Origin: Devosia sp. A16
GTDB taxonomy: Bacteria > Pseudomonadota > Alphaproteobacteria > Rhizobiales > Devosiaceae
Assembly (NCBI RefSeq): GCF_001402915.1
Contig: NZ_CP012945.1
Span: 2,271,501 to 2,335,500, forward strand
Direction of reading: 5' to 3'
Length of the DNA stretch: 64,000 bases
Shown here piece after piece: positions 47,106-55,487 of the stretch. The position numbers and the translations under genes were made by a program. Positions within the stretch are counted from its first letter, which is position 1; each line of letters starts with the position of its first letter. Under the pieces are notes generated by a model. It was given only the letters and a program-made list of their open reading frames with translations. It did no database searches and had not been told where the DNA came from.

Positions 47106-48518
47106 TCAGATATGGGCCGCGATGGCTTGAGACTCAATAACGCTAGCAGGATTCGGTTCCCCGACTGTGACAATCTTGCCGATGAGGGAATTATTCCGGG
47201 CCTCGACGATCTCGACCGGGATGATCTGGCCGATCAGCCGGGCGGGGCCCTCCATGTGCACCGCCTGCAGGTAGGGCGATCGGCCGCCGATCTGGCCGGG
47301 CTGGCGGCCCGGCTTCTCGATCAGCACCGGCAGCGTGCGCCCCACCACCGAGCGGTGGAAGGCGTGCATCTGGGTATTGATCTGGTCGTTGAGCCGCTTC
47401 AGCCGCTCGGCCTTCACCGGCTCGGCGACCTGGTCCGCCATCGACGCACCGGGCGTGCCGGGCCGGATCGAGTATTTGAAGGTGTAGGCCGAGGCATAGC
47501 CGACATCCCTCACCACCTGCATGGTCTCCTCGAAATCGGCATCCGTCTCGCCGGGGAAGCCGACGATGAAGTCACCCGACATCGCCATGTCCGGCCGCGC
47601 CGCCATGATGCGCTCGATCACCCGCATGTATTCGGCTCGGGTGTGGCGGCGGTTCATCGCCTTGAGGATGCGGTCCGACCCGGCCTGGATCGGCAGGTGC
47701 AGGTAGGGCATCAGCGCGTCGAGGTCGCGATGCGCCTCGAGCAGCTCGTCGGTCATGTCGAGCGGATGCGAAGTGGTGTAGCGGATGCGCGCAATGCCCG
47801 GGATTTCGGCCAACCGGGCACAGAGCTCGCCGAGCCCGACGCTGCGACCGCGAGCATCGAGCCCGTGATAGGCGTTGACGTTCTGGCCGAGCAGGGTGAG
47901 CTCGCGCACCCCGGCCTCGGCGAGATTTTGTGCTTCGCGCAGCACCTGCTCGACCGGGCGCGACACTTCGCTGCCGCGGGTATAGGGCACGACGCAGAAC
48001 GAGCAGAACTTGTCGCAGCCTTCCTGCACGGTGAGAAAGGCGGTGAGGCCGCGCGCCAGCGTGACTTCCTTCCTGGCCGCCGGCAGGTGCTCGAACTTGT
48101 CTTCCTCGGGGAAGTCGGTGTTGACCACCTTGGCGCCGTTATGGGCGCGGGCGATCAGCTCCGGCAGGCGGTGATAGCTCTGCGGCCCGAACACCAGGTC
48201 GACCGCCGGAGCGCGGCGGACGATCTCGTCGCCCTCGGCCTGCGCCACGCACCCCGCCACTCCGATCATCAGATCCTGGCCCAGCGCCCGGCGCTCCTCG
48301 CGCAGCTGGCGCAGCCGCCCAAGCTCCGAGAACACCTTCTCCGAGGCCTTCTCGCGGATGTGGCAGGTGTTGAGCACGACGAGGTCGGCATCTTCCATCA
48401 CCTGCACCGGCTCATAACCGTGCGGCGCCAGGGCGTCCGCCATGCGGTCGGAATCGTAGACGTTCATCTGGCACCCGTAGGTCTTGATGAACAGCTTCTT
48501 GGGCGTGTGCTCGGTCAT
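47106..48518 (-). CDS. miaB: tRNA-2-methylthio-N6-dimethylallyladenosine synthase
   Basis: A 470-residue radical-SAM methylthiotransferase acting on A37 of tRNA. The N-terminal UPF0004 domain has the second cluster cysteines [24 protein letters not shown] and [11 protein letters not shown]. The radical SAM CxxxCxxC is [20 protein letters not shown] near residue 165. The TRAM domain is at the C terminus ([20 protein letters not shown]). The start at 48518 ([17 protein letters not shown]) fits the family; the open frame upstream runs through a family A repeat. No good ribosome site precedes it. It heads the miaB-phoH-ybeY-corC group. Confidence 0.95.
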   Translation of the reverse strand: MTEHTPKKLFIKTYGCQMNVYDSDRMADALAPHGYEPVQVMEDADLVVLNTCHIREKASEKVFSELGRLRQLREERRALGQDLMIGVAGCVAQAEGDEIVRRAPAVDLVFGPQSYHRLPELIARAHNGAKVVNTDFPEEDKFEHLPAARKEVTLARGLTAFLTVQEGCDKFCSFCVVPYTRGSEVSRPVEQVLREAQNLAEAGVRELTLLGQNVNAYHGLDARGRSVGLGELCARLAEIPGIARIRYTTSHPLDMTDELLEAHRDLDALMPYLHLPIQAGSDRILKAMNRRHTRAEYMRVIERIMAARPDMAMSGDFIVGFPGETDADFEETMQVVRDVGYASAYTFKYSIRPGTPGASMADQVAEPVKAERLKRLNDQINTQMHAFHRSVVGRTLPVLIEKPGRQPGQIGGRSPYLQAVHMEGPARLIGQIIPVEIVEARNNSLIGKIVTVGEPNPASVIESQAIAAHI

Positions 48519-48567
48519 GGCGGGCTGAATACACCGAAGTGGCTGGGAGTGCAAAAGCAGGGCCCGC

Positions 48568-48690
48568 GCGGGCTGACCCCCACCCTTGATCCCTCCCCCT
48601 AAGAATGGGGAGGGAGACGAATACTGCGAGCCAAGTGCGAGGGTCTCCCTCCCCAGTAGGGGGAGGGGACAGGGGTGGGGGTCAGCCCGC
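48568..48690. repeat. palindromic intergenic repeat, family A (copy 7)
   Basis: The cleanest copy. Outer arms GCGGGCTGACCCCCACCC (48568-48585) and GGGTGGGGGTCAGCCCGC (48673-48690) are perfect over 18 bases. Inner arms are GGGGAGGGAGACG and GTCTCCCTCCCC. It lies between divergent starts of miaB and the PLP lyase, so here it is upstream of both genes rather than downstream. Confidence 0.88.
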
Positions 48691-48744
48691 ACCGGGTTGT
48701 CAGCGAGCGCGCCTCGTTGCAGGCTCCCACCCGGAGAAACCACC

Positions 48745-49932
48745 ATGACCCACCATCTCGATACCCTGGCCCTGCATGGCGGCGATGGCGACCGCGTCGT
48801 CGGCGAACCGCTGGCGCCGCCGCCGGTGCTGTCGACCACCTATTTCACCCATCCCGACGCCGTCGGCTTCTCCGCCTCGGACCTCAAAGCCGATGCGCCG
48901 CATTTCTACAGCCGCTGGTCGAACCCGACGCTCGAGCTCCTCGAACAGCGCCTGGCGCTGCTCGAGGGTGGCGAGGCGGCCCTGAGTTTCGGCTCGGGCA
49001 TGGCGGCCATTACCGGGCTGTTTGCCGGCCTGCTGCAAGCCGGCGATCATCTGGTGCTCTCCGATGTCTGCTATGCCGGCGTCGCCGAATACGCCCGGCA
49101 CACCCTGCCGCGGCAGGGCGTCGAAGTATCGTTCGCCGACAGCTCTAACCCCGATGCGGTCGCTGCGGCGCTGCGGCCCAATACCCGGCTGGTGCATATC
49201 GAAACTCCGGCCAACCCGATCCTCAAGCTCACCGACATCGCCGCGGTCGCCGCTATCGCTCACGCCGGCGGCGCCGAACTGTCGGTGGATTCGACCATCG
49301 CCACCCCCGTCGGCACCAACCCGCTGGCGCTCGGCGCCGACTATGTCTGCCACTCGCTCACCAAGTACCTGTGCGGGCATGGCGATGCGCTGGGCGGTGC
49401 GGTCATCGGCCGGGCCGAGCCGATCGCCCGACTGCGCAAGGACGTGCTGATTCACCACGGCGCAGTGCTGTCGCCGTTCTCGGCCTATCTGATCCTGCGC
49501 GGCATCGAGACCTTGGGCTTGCGGATGGAAAAGCACCAGGCCAACGCCCGGGCGGTGGCCGAATGGCTGGAACGGCACCCCAAAGTACGGCGCGTCCTGT
49601 GGCCCGGCCTCGCAAGCCACGAACAGTCCGGGCTGGCCCAGCGACAGATGCGCAATTTCTCGGGGCTGCTGAGCTTTTCGGTAAACGGGGACAGCACGGA
49701 GATGGCCCGGCAACTGGCCGAACGCCTCAAGCTCGTCAGTTATGCGGTGTCGCTGGGCAAGACCAAGTCGCTCTGCTTCTACATCCCGACCGACGACATC
49801 CTCCGCTCCTCCTTCGCGCTGGCCGACGAGCGCAGCTATCGCGCCTCTGCCGGGGACGGGGTGTTCCGCGTTTCGGTGGGCCTCGAGGATGCCGATGCGC
49901 TCATCGCCGATTTCGACGCGGCGCTCGGATGA
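48745..49932 (+). CDS. PLP-dependent Cys/Met metabolism lyase
   Basis: A 395-residue enzyme of the cystathionine beta/gamma-lyase family. The PLP lysine is K207 in [17 protein letters not shown]. The cofactor-binding segments are [35 protein letters not shown] and VDSTIATP (VDNTFATP in most members). The substrate-entry region [20 protein letters not shown] is typical. Specificity (cystathionine beta-lyase, gamma-lyase, methionine gamma-lyase or O-acetylhomoserine sulfhydrylase) cannot be told from the motifs. The start at 48745 has GGAG nine bases upstream. It is followed by a VOC-domain gene with ATGA overlap. Confidence 0.88.
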   Translation: MTHHLDTLALHGGDGDRVVGEPLAPPPVLSTTYFTHPDAVGFSASDLKADAPHFYSRWSNPTLELLEQRLALLEGGEAALSFGSGMAAITGLFAGLLQAGDHLVLSDVCYAGVAEYARHTLPRQGVEVSFADSSNPDAVAAALRPNTRLVHIETPANPILKLTDIAAVAAIAHAGGAELSVDSTIATPVGTNPLALGADYVCHSLTKYLCGHGDALGGAVIGRAEPIARLRKDVLIHHGAVLSPFSAYLILRGIETLGLRMEKHQANARAVAEWLERHPKVRRVLWPGLASHEQSGLAQRQMRNFSGLLSFSVNGDSTEMARQLAERLKLVSYAVSLGKTKSLCFYIPTDDILRSSFALADERSYRASAGDGVFRVSVGLEDADALIADFDAALG

Positions 49933-50300
49933 GCGGGTCGCTGAAGGAGATCGTGTTCGACTGCCGCCGGGCCGCGCCTTTGGCCCGTTTCTGGGCCGAG
50001 GTGATCGAGGGCTATGCGGTGCGCGCCTATGACGACGAGGAAATCGCCCGGCTCGCCGCGCTAGGCCTTACGCCCGAGACCGATCCGGTGGTGATGGTCG
50101 ATGGCCCGGGTCCCACGCTCTGCTTCCACGAGATCGAGCGCGGCCGCGTGCAGGGCCGTATCCATCTCGACATCCAGGTCGCAGATCGCCCGGCGGAGCG
50201 CGTCCGCTTGCTGGGCCTCGGTGCAAGTATCGTGCGTGAAGCCGACGGCTACACGGTGATGGCCGACCCCGAAGGCAACCATTTCTGCATCGTGGACTGA
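49929..50300 (+). CDS. VOC/glyoxalase-like small protein
   Basis: A 123-residue protein with one vicinal-oxygen-chelate repeat pair: KEIVFDCRRAAPLARFWAEV at the start, GPGPTLCFHEIERGRVQGRI and HLDIQVADRPAERVRLLGLG, and VMADPEGNHFCIVD at the end, the usual VOC closing. Metal ligands cannot be fixed with certainty; the closing part has E and the HLDIQV strand an H. Its ATG overlaps the lyase stop by four bases (ATGA), so the two are cotranscribed, suggesting a linked but unknown function. It ends before a family E repeat. Confidence 0.83.
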   Translation: MSGSLKEIVFDCRRAAPLARFWAEVIEGYAVRAYDDEEIARLAALGLTPETDPVVMVDGPGPTLCFHEIERGRVQGRIHLDIQVADRPAERVRLLGLGASIVREADGYTVMADPEGNHFCIVD

Positions 50301-50306
50301 GGTGAG

Positions 50307-50402
50307 AAAGGCCCCTCACCCGGTCCGAAGGCAGGATCTCGCCGCCGCGCACCTCTCCCTTGGGGGAGAGGTCGCCGCATAGCGGCGGGTGAGGGGGCCT
50401 TT
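50307..50402. repeat. palindromic intergenic repeat, family E (copy 2)
   Basis: AAGGCCCCTCACCCGGTCCG, CACCTCTCCCTTGGGGGAGAGG, and CGCCGCATAGCGGCGGGTGAGGGGGCCTTT. Same layout as 39919-40051, but shorter. It lies between convergent genes. Confidence 0.83.
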
Positions 50403-50409
50403 TGGCGGC

Positions 50410-51210
50410 CTACTCCGCAGCCACCGGCAGCGGGGTGCCGCGGTTGAGCGCCACCAGCATGCGGCGGACTTCGGTCTCGGTCTGCTTGGCCAGTTCCTTG
50501 CGGTTGGCGCCTGAACTCAAGGGGCGCGGCGTGCCGAATGCGAGGGTGACCTCGCGGGTGCCGCCGGTCATGATTTCCCTGATGTTCTGCTTCACCGACT
50601 TGGATTTGATCCAGGCGATGAACGAGCGGTCGGTGCGGCCGACCGGCAGGCCCTGCAGCTTGGTATAGGCAATGGTCAGCGGCTGGATCAGCACCTCACC
50701 GGCGCCGGCCTCCTCCATGGCGTGCTGGGCGGCGCCGATCAGCGCCGAGCGGAACGGCAGCACATGCGTGCCCAAATCCGACTGTCCCTCGGCAAACAGC
50801 AGCACGGCGCCGCCGGAGGCCATGCGCTTGCCCATTTCCTTGCTGGCGCGCGCCGCATCGGAGCGCTTCTTGCGGTCGACATAGAGGGTGCGCTGCAGCG
50901 AAGCCATGAAGCCGACGAATGGCCATTTGGCGATCTCTGATTTTGCGACGAAAGTGACGTCGGCCTTCGAGCCGATGGCGATGATGTCGGTCCACGAGAT
51001 GTGGTTGGAGACGATCAGCGTGGCGCGATCATGCGATGGGGCGCCGATCACGTTGACCTTCATGCCCAGGAACTTGCAACCGGCCCAGTGAAACAGCTGC
51101 ACCGGGCCATGCCAGTAGAGGCCCAGCCGGGTGATGACGAACATCATCGGGATGCCCACCACCATGATCGGGATGTAGACGAAGATGAAGAACAGGACGC
51201 GCAGGATCAT
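50410..51210 (-). CDS. plsC: lysophospholipid acyltransferase (PlsC-like)
   Basis: A 266-residue membrane-bound 1-acyl-sn-glycerol-3-phosphate acyltransferase-like enzyme. A first helix lies at residues 1-28 (ILRVLFFIFVYIPIMVVGIP). The acyltransferase block I is SNHISWTDIIAIG (NHxxxxD in relaxed form), block II is around LYVDRKKRSD, and block III is LLFAEGQSDLGTHVLPFRS (EGTxS-like, with Q). The enzyme makes phosphatidic acid or an ornithine-lipid intermediate in other species; the specific acceptor is not given by the sequence. Its start overlaps the stop of fur by four bases. Confidence 0.9.
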   Translation of the reverse strand: MILRVLFFIFVYIPIMVVGIPMMFVITRLGLYWHGPVQLFHWAGCKFLGMKVNVIGAPSHDRATLIVSNHISWTDIIAIGSKADVTFVAKSEIAKWPFVGFMASLQRTLYVDRKKRSDAARASKEMGKRMASGGAVLLFAEGQSDLGTHVLPFRSALIGAAQHAMEEAGAGEVLIQPLTIAYTKLQGLPVGRTDRSFIAWIKSKSVKQNIREIMTGGTREVTLAFGTPRPLSSGANRKELAKQTETEVRRMLVALNRGTPLPVAAE

Positions 51211-51644
51211 TTCTTGGTCTCGTCCGGCGTTAGCGGCACAGCATAGAGTTCCAGTCGGTGGTCGACCAGACGGTAACCCAGCCGCTTGGCGATCACCTCC
51301 TGGATGGCCTCGATCTCTTCGTTGCGAAACTCGATCACCTTGCCCGAGCGGATATCGATCAGGTGGTCGTGATGCTCGTCGGGGATCAGCTCGAAGCGTG
51401 CCCGGCCGTCCTTGAAATCGTGCTTGGTGACCAGCCCCGCTTCCTCGAACAGGTTGAGCGTGCGGTAGACGGTGGAGAGCGAGATACGCGCATCGATCGC
51501 CGAGGCACGGCGATACAACTCTTCGACGTCAGGGTGGTCGATCGCCTGCTCGATCACCTGCGCGATGACGCGACGCTGGTCGGTCATCCGCATGCCCTTC
51601 TGGGCGCACTGCTCCTCGAGCGTCTGAATGCCGGGTTTGCTCAT
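51207..51644 (-). CDS. Fur-family metalloregulator
   Basis: A 145-residue regulator. The winged helix reads GMRMTDQRRVIAQVIEQAID and RISLSTVYRTLNLFEEAGLV. The metal site shows DEHHDHLIDIRSGKVIEFRN, the site 2 histidine cluster. The structural CxxC motifs of canonical Fur are absent in the C-terminal domain, as in alphaproteobacterial Fur/Mur. In these bacteria such a protein often responds to manganese (Mur) rather than iron, so the metal is left open. It overlaps plsC by four bases and follows rimI. A copy of the leader-associated hairpin repeat lies 29-73 bases upstream of its start. Confidence 0.9.
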   Translation of the reverse strand: MSKPGIQTLEEQCAQKGMRMTDQRRVIAQVIEQAIDHPDVEELYRRASAIDARISLSTVYRTLNLFEEAGLVTKHDFKDGRARFELIPDEHHDHLIDIRSGKVIEFRNEEIEAIQEVIAKRLGYRLVDHRLELYAVPLTPDETKK

Positions 51645-51672
51645 CGGGCGTCCCGCGTGATCGAATGTCGTC

Positions 51673-51717
51673 TTTGTTGGTCGCGCTCTCGAGCCGGAAA
51701 AGTCTGCAACTTTTCCC
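51673..51717 (-). repeat. leader-associated hairpin repeat (copy 3)
   Basis: Reverse-strand reading gives GGGAAAAGTTGCAGACTTTT, CCGGCTCGAGAGCGCGACCA. It is nearly identical to the 9285-9324 copy, with only two substitutions in the first 39 bases. It precedes fur in the same orientation, 28 bases from the start. Confidence 0.8.
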
Positions 51718-51737
51718 GATCACGCTCCACGTTCGGG

Positions 51738-52214
51738 TTAGCCAAGATCACGGGCCATGACAATAGCGGTGGCCGGGCTGCCGTCGGGGCGCGGATAATA
51801 GCCCTTGCGCTCGCCGATCTTGGCGAAGCCGAGCTTGGCGTAGAGCTTCAGCGCCGCCATGTTGTCGGCCGCTACCTCGAGCAGCATGCGCCGCGCCGGG
51901 CTCATCCGCACCGCATCGAACAGCGCCCGCATCAGCATCAGGCCGACGCCCTTGTTCCGCCATTTGCGATCGACCGCGATGGTGATGAGTTCGACCTCGT
52001 CGCCCAGGTGCCGCAGCATGGCGAAACCGGCAATGCGGCGCCGGCTGTCGCAGGCGACATAGACCGGCGTGCCGTCGCCGGCCACATAGGCGGCGAACTC
52101 CTCGCGCGTCCAGCCGCGGTAAAAGCCCTCGGCATGGAGCCGCGCGATGGTTTCGGCATCGGCGCCGTGGGCCGGCTCGACATGCAGCGTGGTGGGCGAC
52201 AGCCAGAAATTCAC
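51738..52214 (-). CDS. rimI: ribosomal-protein-alanine N-acetyltransferase (RimI-like GNAT)
   Basis: A 158-residue GNAT acetyltransferase. The acetyl-CoA signature is VDRKWRNKGVGLMLMRALF (Q/RxxGxG/A-like), preceded by VELITIAVD and followed by LEVAADNMAALKLYAKLGFA and ERKGYYPRPDGSPATAIVMA. The start is a GTG at 52214 whose GTGA overlaps the tsaB stop. tsaB-rimI adjacency is very common and supports this assignment over other GNATs. RimI acetylates ribosomal protein S18 in E. coli; the true target here is inferred from the name and location only. Confidence 0.9.
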   Translation of the reverse strand: MNFWLSPTTLHVEPAHGADAETIARLHAEGFYRGWTREEFAAYVAGDGTPVYVACDSRRRIAGFAMLRHLGDEVELITIAVDRKWRNKGVGLMLMRALFDAVRMSPARRMLLEVAADNMAALKLYAKLGFAKIGERKGYYPRPDGSPATAIVMARDLG

Positions 52215-52828
52215 CGTTCCACTCCTGGTGCGACCCGCGCGACGCGGAACTTTTCCTGCGGCTTGGCATCGGCGTCGCGGATATAGGCCGCTTCGGGCGG
52301 ATAGCGGGCGGGATCGGCGGTGGCGGCAAACCGCGCCAGGGCGGCGATGTCGACCAGCGGTGAGGTGATCAGCCCGGCGCCCGGCGGCACCCGCCGCCGC
52401 GCCTCGTCCATGGCGAGGACTTGCGGTTCGCCGACCGGAATGGCCGGGCCGCTGAACAGCTGGAAATACGCCTCGTCGCGCCGTGCATCGAGCAGCACGG
52501 CGGTGGCGTCGCATTGCGTCGCGAGCGACAGCGCCAGCAGCGAGGGCACGCCGATCACCGGCAGACCGAGCGCCAGGCCCAGGCCGCGGGCGGCGCTGAG
52601 CCCGATGCGGAGCCCGGTGAACGAGCCCGGACCGGTGGTGACGGCGATCCGGGTCAGGTCCTTGTAAGCGACGCCGTTGCGCGCCAGCAGCTGGTCGATG
52701 GCGGGAAAGATCCGCTCCGCCTGCCCCTGCGCCATCTCCTCGACCAGGCTGTCGGCACGATCATCGCGCAACAGCGCCAATTGCAGGCGCGGCGCGGCGG
52801 TATCGATGGCGAGGAGGACGCTGGACAT
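52211..52828 (-). CDS. tsaB: tRNA threonylcarbamoyladenosine biosynthesis protein TsaB
   Basis: A 205-residue ASKHA-fold scaffold of the TsaBDE complex that makes t6A37 in tRNA. It opens MSSVLLAIDTAAPRLQLALL, has AVTTGPGSFTGLRIGLSAAR (family motif) and GLALGLPVIGVPSLLALSLA, and ends in a shortened second domain, as TsaB does compared with TsaD. The start at 52828 is chosen because the 12-residue extension (MTTPRRTPISPH) is not conserved. It overlaps rimI by four bases. Confidence 0.92.
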   Translation of the reverse strand: MSSVLLAIDTAAPRLQLALLRDDRADSLVEEMAQGQAERIFPAIDQLLARNGVAYKDLTRIAVTTGPGSFTGLRIGLSAARGLGLALGLPVIGVPSLLALSLATQCDATAVLLDARRDEAYFQLFSGPAIPVGEPQVLAMDEARRRVPPGAGLITSPLVDIAALARFAATADPARYPPEAAYIRDADAKPQEKFRVARVAPGVER

Positions 52829-52873
52829 GTGGGGAGAGATAGGGGTTCGGCGGGGGGTTGTCACGGGGGATCA

Positions 52874-53015
52874 CTGATAGAGACGGCCCCCTCCCGGCCT
52901 CCCCCATGAAGGCGGAGGTGAAGAGTCGAGGCCCTGTCCTCGATCGCGCGAAACACTCTGGCGGAGCACCTCCCCCTTCATGGGAGAGGATGGGAGGGGG
53001 CCGTCTCCATCGGAG
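52874..53015. repeat. palindromic intergenic repeat, family C (copy 2)
   Basis: ACTGATAGAGACGGCCCCCT, CCCCCATGAAGGCGGAGGTG, GTCCTCGATCGCGCGAAACAC and CACCTCCCCCTTCATGGGAG, then GGGAGGGGGCCGTCTC. It is the reverse complement of the copy at 22668-22819. It lies between tsaB and the nfuA terminator. Confidence 0.84.
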
Positions 53016-53020
53016 AGCCC

Positions 53021-53054
53021 TAAAAAACAGAACGCCCGGCACCAAGGCCGGGCG
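53021..53054 (-). terminator. intrinsic terminator after nfuA-like gene
   Basis: On the minus strand: stem CGCCCGGC/GCCGGGCG (53033-53040 with 53047-53054), loop ACCAAG, then TTCTGTTTTTTA. It lies 25 bases after the gene. Confidence 0.85.
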
Positions 53055-53078
53055 ATTGAAACTTCATTGCCGCAGCAT

Positions 53079-53636
53079 TCAGACCTGCTGCACGGCCTCC
53101 ACGCCCGGCACGAAATGCCGGAGCAGGTTCTCGATGCCCGACTTCAGCGTGGCCGTCGAGGAGGGGCAGCCCGAGCAGGCGCCCTGCATGTGGAGGAACA
53201 CCGTGCCCTCCTTGAAGCCCTTGAAGGTGATGTCGCCGCCATCCATGGCCACCGCCGGGCGCACCCGGGTGGCGAGCAGCTCTTTGATCACTTCCACGGT
53301 CTCGCTGTCGCCTTCGTCGAAGAATTCTTCCCCGGTCGCGACTTCTGCCGTGCCGTCGTTCAGCACCGGCTTGCCGGAGAGGAAATGCTCCATGATCACG
53401 CCGAGGATCGCCGGCTTGATATGGCTCCACTCCGCTGTGTCCTTGGTGACGGAGATGAAGTCCGAGCCAAGGAATACGCCCTCGACGCCGGGGACGTCGA
53501 ACAGCGCAGCGGCGAGCGGCGAAATCGCTGCCGATTCGGCCTGCCGGAAATCGCGCGGCTCACCCACCAGCACATCGCGGCCGGGCAGGAATTTCAGGGT
53601 CGCCGGGTTCGGCGTCGCTTCGGTCTGGATGAACAT
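53079..53636 (-). CDS. NfuA-like iron-sulphur cluster carrier
   Basis: A 185-residue protein: the N-terminal Nfu domain (about residues 1-90, MFIQTEATPNPATLKFLPGR and ESAAISPLAAALFDVPGVEG) and the C-terminal NifU domain (about 110-180), with the cluster motif LHMQGACSGCPSSTATLKSG (CxxC). RPAVAMDGGDITFKGFKEGT precedes it. It delivers 4Fe-4S clusters to target proteins. The alphaproteobacterial form with Nfu_N is like the mitochondrial NFU1 rather than E. coli NfuA. An intrinsic terminator follows. It is downstream of the universal stress protein gene, an order seen in related genomes. Confidence 0.93.
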   Translation of the reverse strand: MFIQTEATPNPATLKFLPGRDVLVGEPRDFRQAESAAISPLAAALFDVPGVEGVFLGSDFISVTKDTAEWSHIKPAILGVIMEHFLSGKPVLNDGTAEVATGEEFFDEGDSETVEVIKELLATRVRPAVAMDGGDITFKGFKEGTVFLHMQGACSGCPSSTATLKSGIENLLRHFVPGVEAVQQV

Positions 53637-53716
53637 CGGGCGGGTTCGGACTCGTGTTAGAACAATTCCAAACTAGTGTTTTGGAGCCCGAAATGCAAGG
53701 GTCAGGAGCTCTCGCG

Positions 53717-54193
53717 TCAGGTCACTGCGACGATCTGTTCGTCCGTCATGGTGCCCGGGATGATGGTGACGATCACCGGCAGCGCGGCCTGGCCGGCGCG
53801 CGTCGCAAATGCACTGACCAGCGGGCCCGGCCCTTCCTTGCCGCCGGCCGCGGCGATGACCAGGATGGCGATGCCGGGGTCTTCGCTCACCAGCCGCTCG
53901 ATCTCGCCCACCAGGTCGCCCTCACGGATCACCGTCTCGGTGCGGATGCCCTCGCCGATCTGGCTGATGCGGGCGCGTTTGGTGTCGAGCAGCCGCTCGG
54001 CTTCCTCGCGCGCTTCGGCCCGCATCACTTCCTCGACCCCGAGGAACTGGGTGAAATCCTGGCTGTCGATCACCGAGAGCAGCACCACGGTGCCGCCGGT
54101 GCGCTTCACCCGGTTGGCGGCGAAGCTGATGGCGCGATCGGCTTCCTTGCTCTCGTCGATGACGACGAGAAACTTGCGTTTATATTCGCTCAT
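53717..54193 (-). CDS. universal stress protein UspA family
   Basis: A 158-residue protein: KRKFLVVIDESKEADRAISF (start of Usp fold), RTGGTVVLLSVIDSQDF, AERLLDTKRARISQIGEGIR, and GDLVGEIERLVSEDPGIAIL. The ATP-binding G2xG9xG(S/T) motif is poorly defined: VIAAAGGKEGPGPLVSAFA fits loosely, so ATP binding is unsure. The ATG at 54193 is preferred to a TTG four codons earlier. It lies between trpS and the nfuA-like gene on the same strand. Confidence 0.88.
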   Translation of the reverse strand: MSEYKRKFLVVIDESKEADRAISFAANRVKRTGGTVVLLSVIDSQDFTQFLGVEEVMRAEAREEAERLLDTKRARISQIGEGIRTETVIREGDLVGEIERLVSEDPGIAILVIAAAGGKEGPGPLVSAFATRAGQAALPVIVTIIPGTMTDEQIVAVT

Positions 54194-54280
54194 GCTGTCA
54201 GCCAAAGCGCCGCACCTTCAGCTTGTAAGGTGCGGCATTGTCCCAAATGCGCGACGGCGCTGCAAGGTCGACGCAAATCG

Positions 54281-55324
54281 TCAGCGGACGAAGCCGACGA
54301 TCTTGCGCACGTCATCCATGATCGGCACGGCGATGGCCCGCGCCCGCTCGGCGTTGCGGCGAAGGATCTGGTCCATCTCGCCCTTGTCGGCGACCAGCCG
54401 CTTCATCTCGATGGCGATCGGCGACAGCACCGAGACCGCGAGATCGGCCAGCGCCGGCTTGAACCTGCCCCAGCCCTGGCCCCCGAACTCCGCCAGCACT
54501 GCATCGATCGACTGGTCCGACAGGGCGGCGTAGATGGCGACGAGGTTCTCGGCTTCGGCCCGGCCGGCGAGGCCCGCCGCCTCGCTCGGCAGCGCATCGG
54601 CGTCGGTGGTGGCGCGCTTGATCTTCTTCGAAATCGTGTCGGCGTCATCCATCATGTAGATGGTCGACATGTCGGAAGCGTCGGATTTCGACATCTTCTT
54701 CTTGCCGTCCTTGAGCGACATCACCCGCATCGCCGGGCCGGTCGAGAGCGTCTCGGTCAACGGGAAGAAGTCGTCCTTGAAGCCCAGACCTTTGATCTGC
54801 TTCTTGAAATCGTGGTTGAACTTCTTGGCGATGTCGCGCGTCAGTTCGAGGTGCTGGCGCTGGTCGTCGCCCACCGGCACGCCGGTCGCCTTGTAGAGCA
54901 GAATGTCGGCCGCCATCAGCGAGGGGTAGGCGAACAGCCCGAGCGAAACCGCTTCGGAGTTCTCGCCACCTTCGGCGCCTGCCTTGTCCTTGAACTGGGT
55001 CATGCGCGTCATCCAGCCGACGCGCGCCACGCAGTTGAAGATCCAGGCGAGCTCGGCGTGCTCGACCACCTGCGACTGGTTGAAGATGATCGACTTGTTC
55101 GGGTCGAGCCCGGCGGCGATGTAGGCCGCGGCGATCTCGTAGGTCCAGCGCCTGAGGTCCTCGGGGTCCTGCCACACCGTGATTGCGTGCATGTCGACGA
55201 CGCAATAGATCGTCTCGTGCGTTTCCTGCAGCGGCACGAAACGCCGGATGGCGCCCAGATAGTTGCCGAGGTGCAGGTCGCCGGACGGCTTGATGCCGGA
55301 AAAGACGCGCGGGGTGAAAGCCAT
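54281..55324 (-). CDS. trpS: tryptophanyl-tRNA synthetase
   Basis: A 347-residue class I aminoacyl-tRNA synthetase. The HIGH-type signature is [20 protein letters not shown] (DLHLGN), and KMSKS is [20 protein letters not shown] near residue 205. [20 protein letters not shown] also matches. The length fits bacterial TrpRS. It follows murJ in related genomes; here the tdh-kbl-XRE unit lies between. A family F repeat separates it from tdh. Confidence 0.96.
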   Translation of the reverse strand: MAFTPRVFSGIKPSGDLHLGNYLGAIRRFVPLQETHETIYCVVDMHAITVWQDPEDLRRWTYEIAAAYIAAGLDPNKSIIFNQSQVVEHAELAWIFNCVARVGWMTRMTQFKDKAGAEGGENSEAVSLGLFAYPSLMAADILLYKATGVPVGDDQRQHLELTRDIAKKFNHDFKKQIKGLGFKDDFFPLTETLSTGPAMRVMSLKDGKKKMSKSDASDMSTIYMMDDADTISKKIKRATTDADALPSEAAGLAGRAEAENLVAIYAALSDQSIDAVLAEFGGQGWGRFKPALADLAVSVLSPIAIEMKRLVADKGEMDQILRRNAERARAIAVPIMDDVRKIVGFVR

Positions 55325-55357
55325 GAGGGGAGTCCCTATAGATCAGGGGTTTGCCTC

Positions 55358-55478
55358 TACCCCCCTCCCAACCTCCCCCGCAAGGGGGGAGGTGCCGTTT
55401 CGTGCTTGTGGCTCGCTCGTGCCACGCACACGGCGGACACCCTCCCCCTCGCGGGGAGGGTTAGGGAGGGGGGAGAGC
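55358..55478. repeat. palindromic intergenic repeat, family F
   Basis: CCCCCCTCCCAACCTCCCCC, CAAGGGGGGAGGTGCCG, spacer, CCTCCCCCTCGCGGGGAGGG and TTAGGGAGGGGGGA. The architecture is the same as in other families, but the spacer (TGGCTCGCTCGTGCCACGCA) is not shared with other copies in this window. It lies between trpS and tdh. Confidence 0.75.
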
Positions 55479-55487
55479 CAGCTTGTC

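Noticed and set aside
46026-48602. 858-codon plus-strand open frame antisense to phoH and miaB
   Set aside because: Shadow of two well-supported genes; composition is that of reverse-complement high-GC coding sequence.
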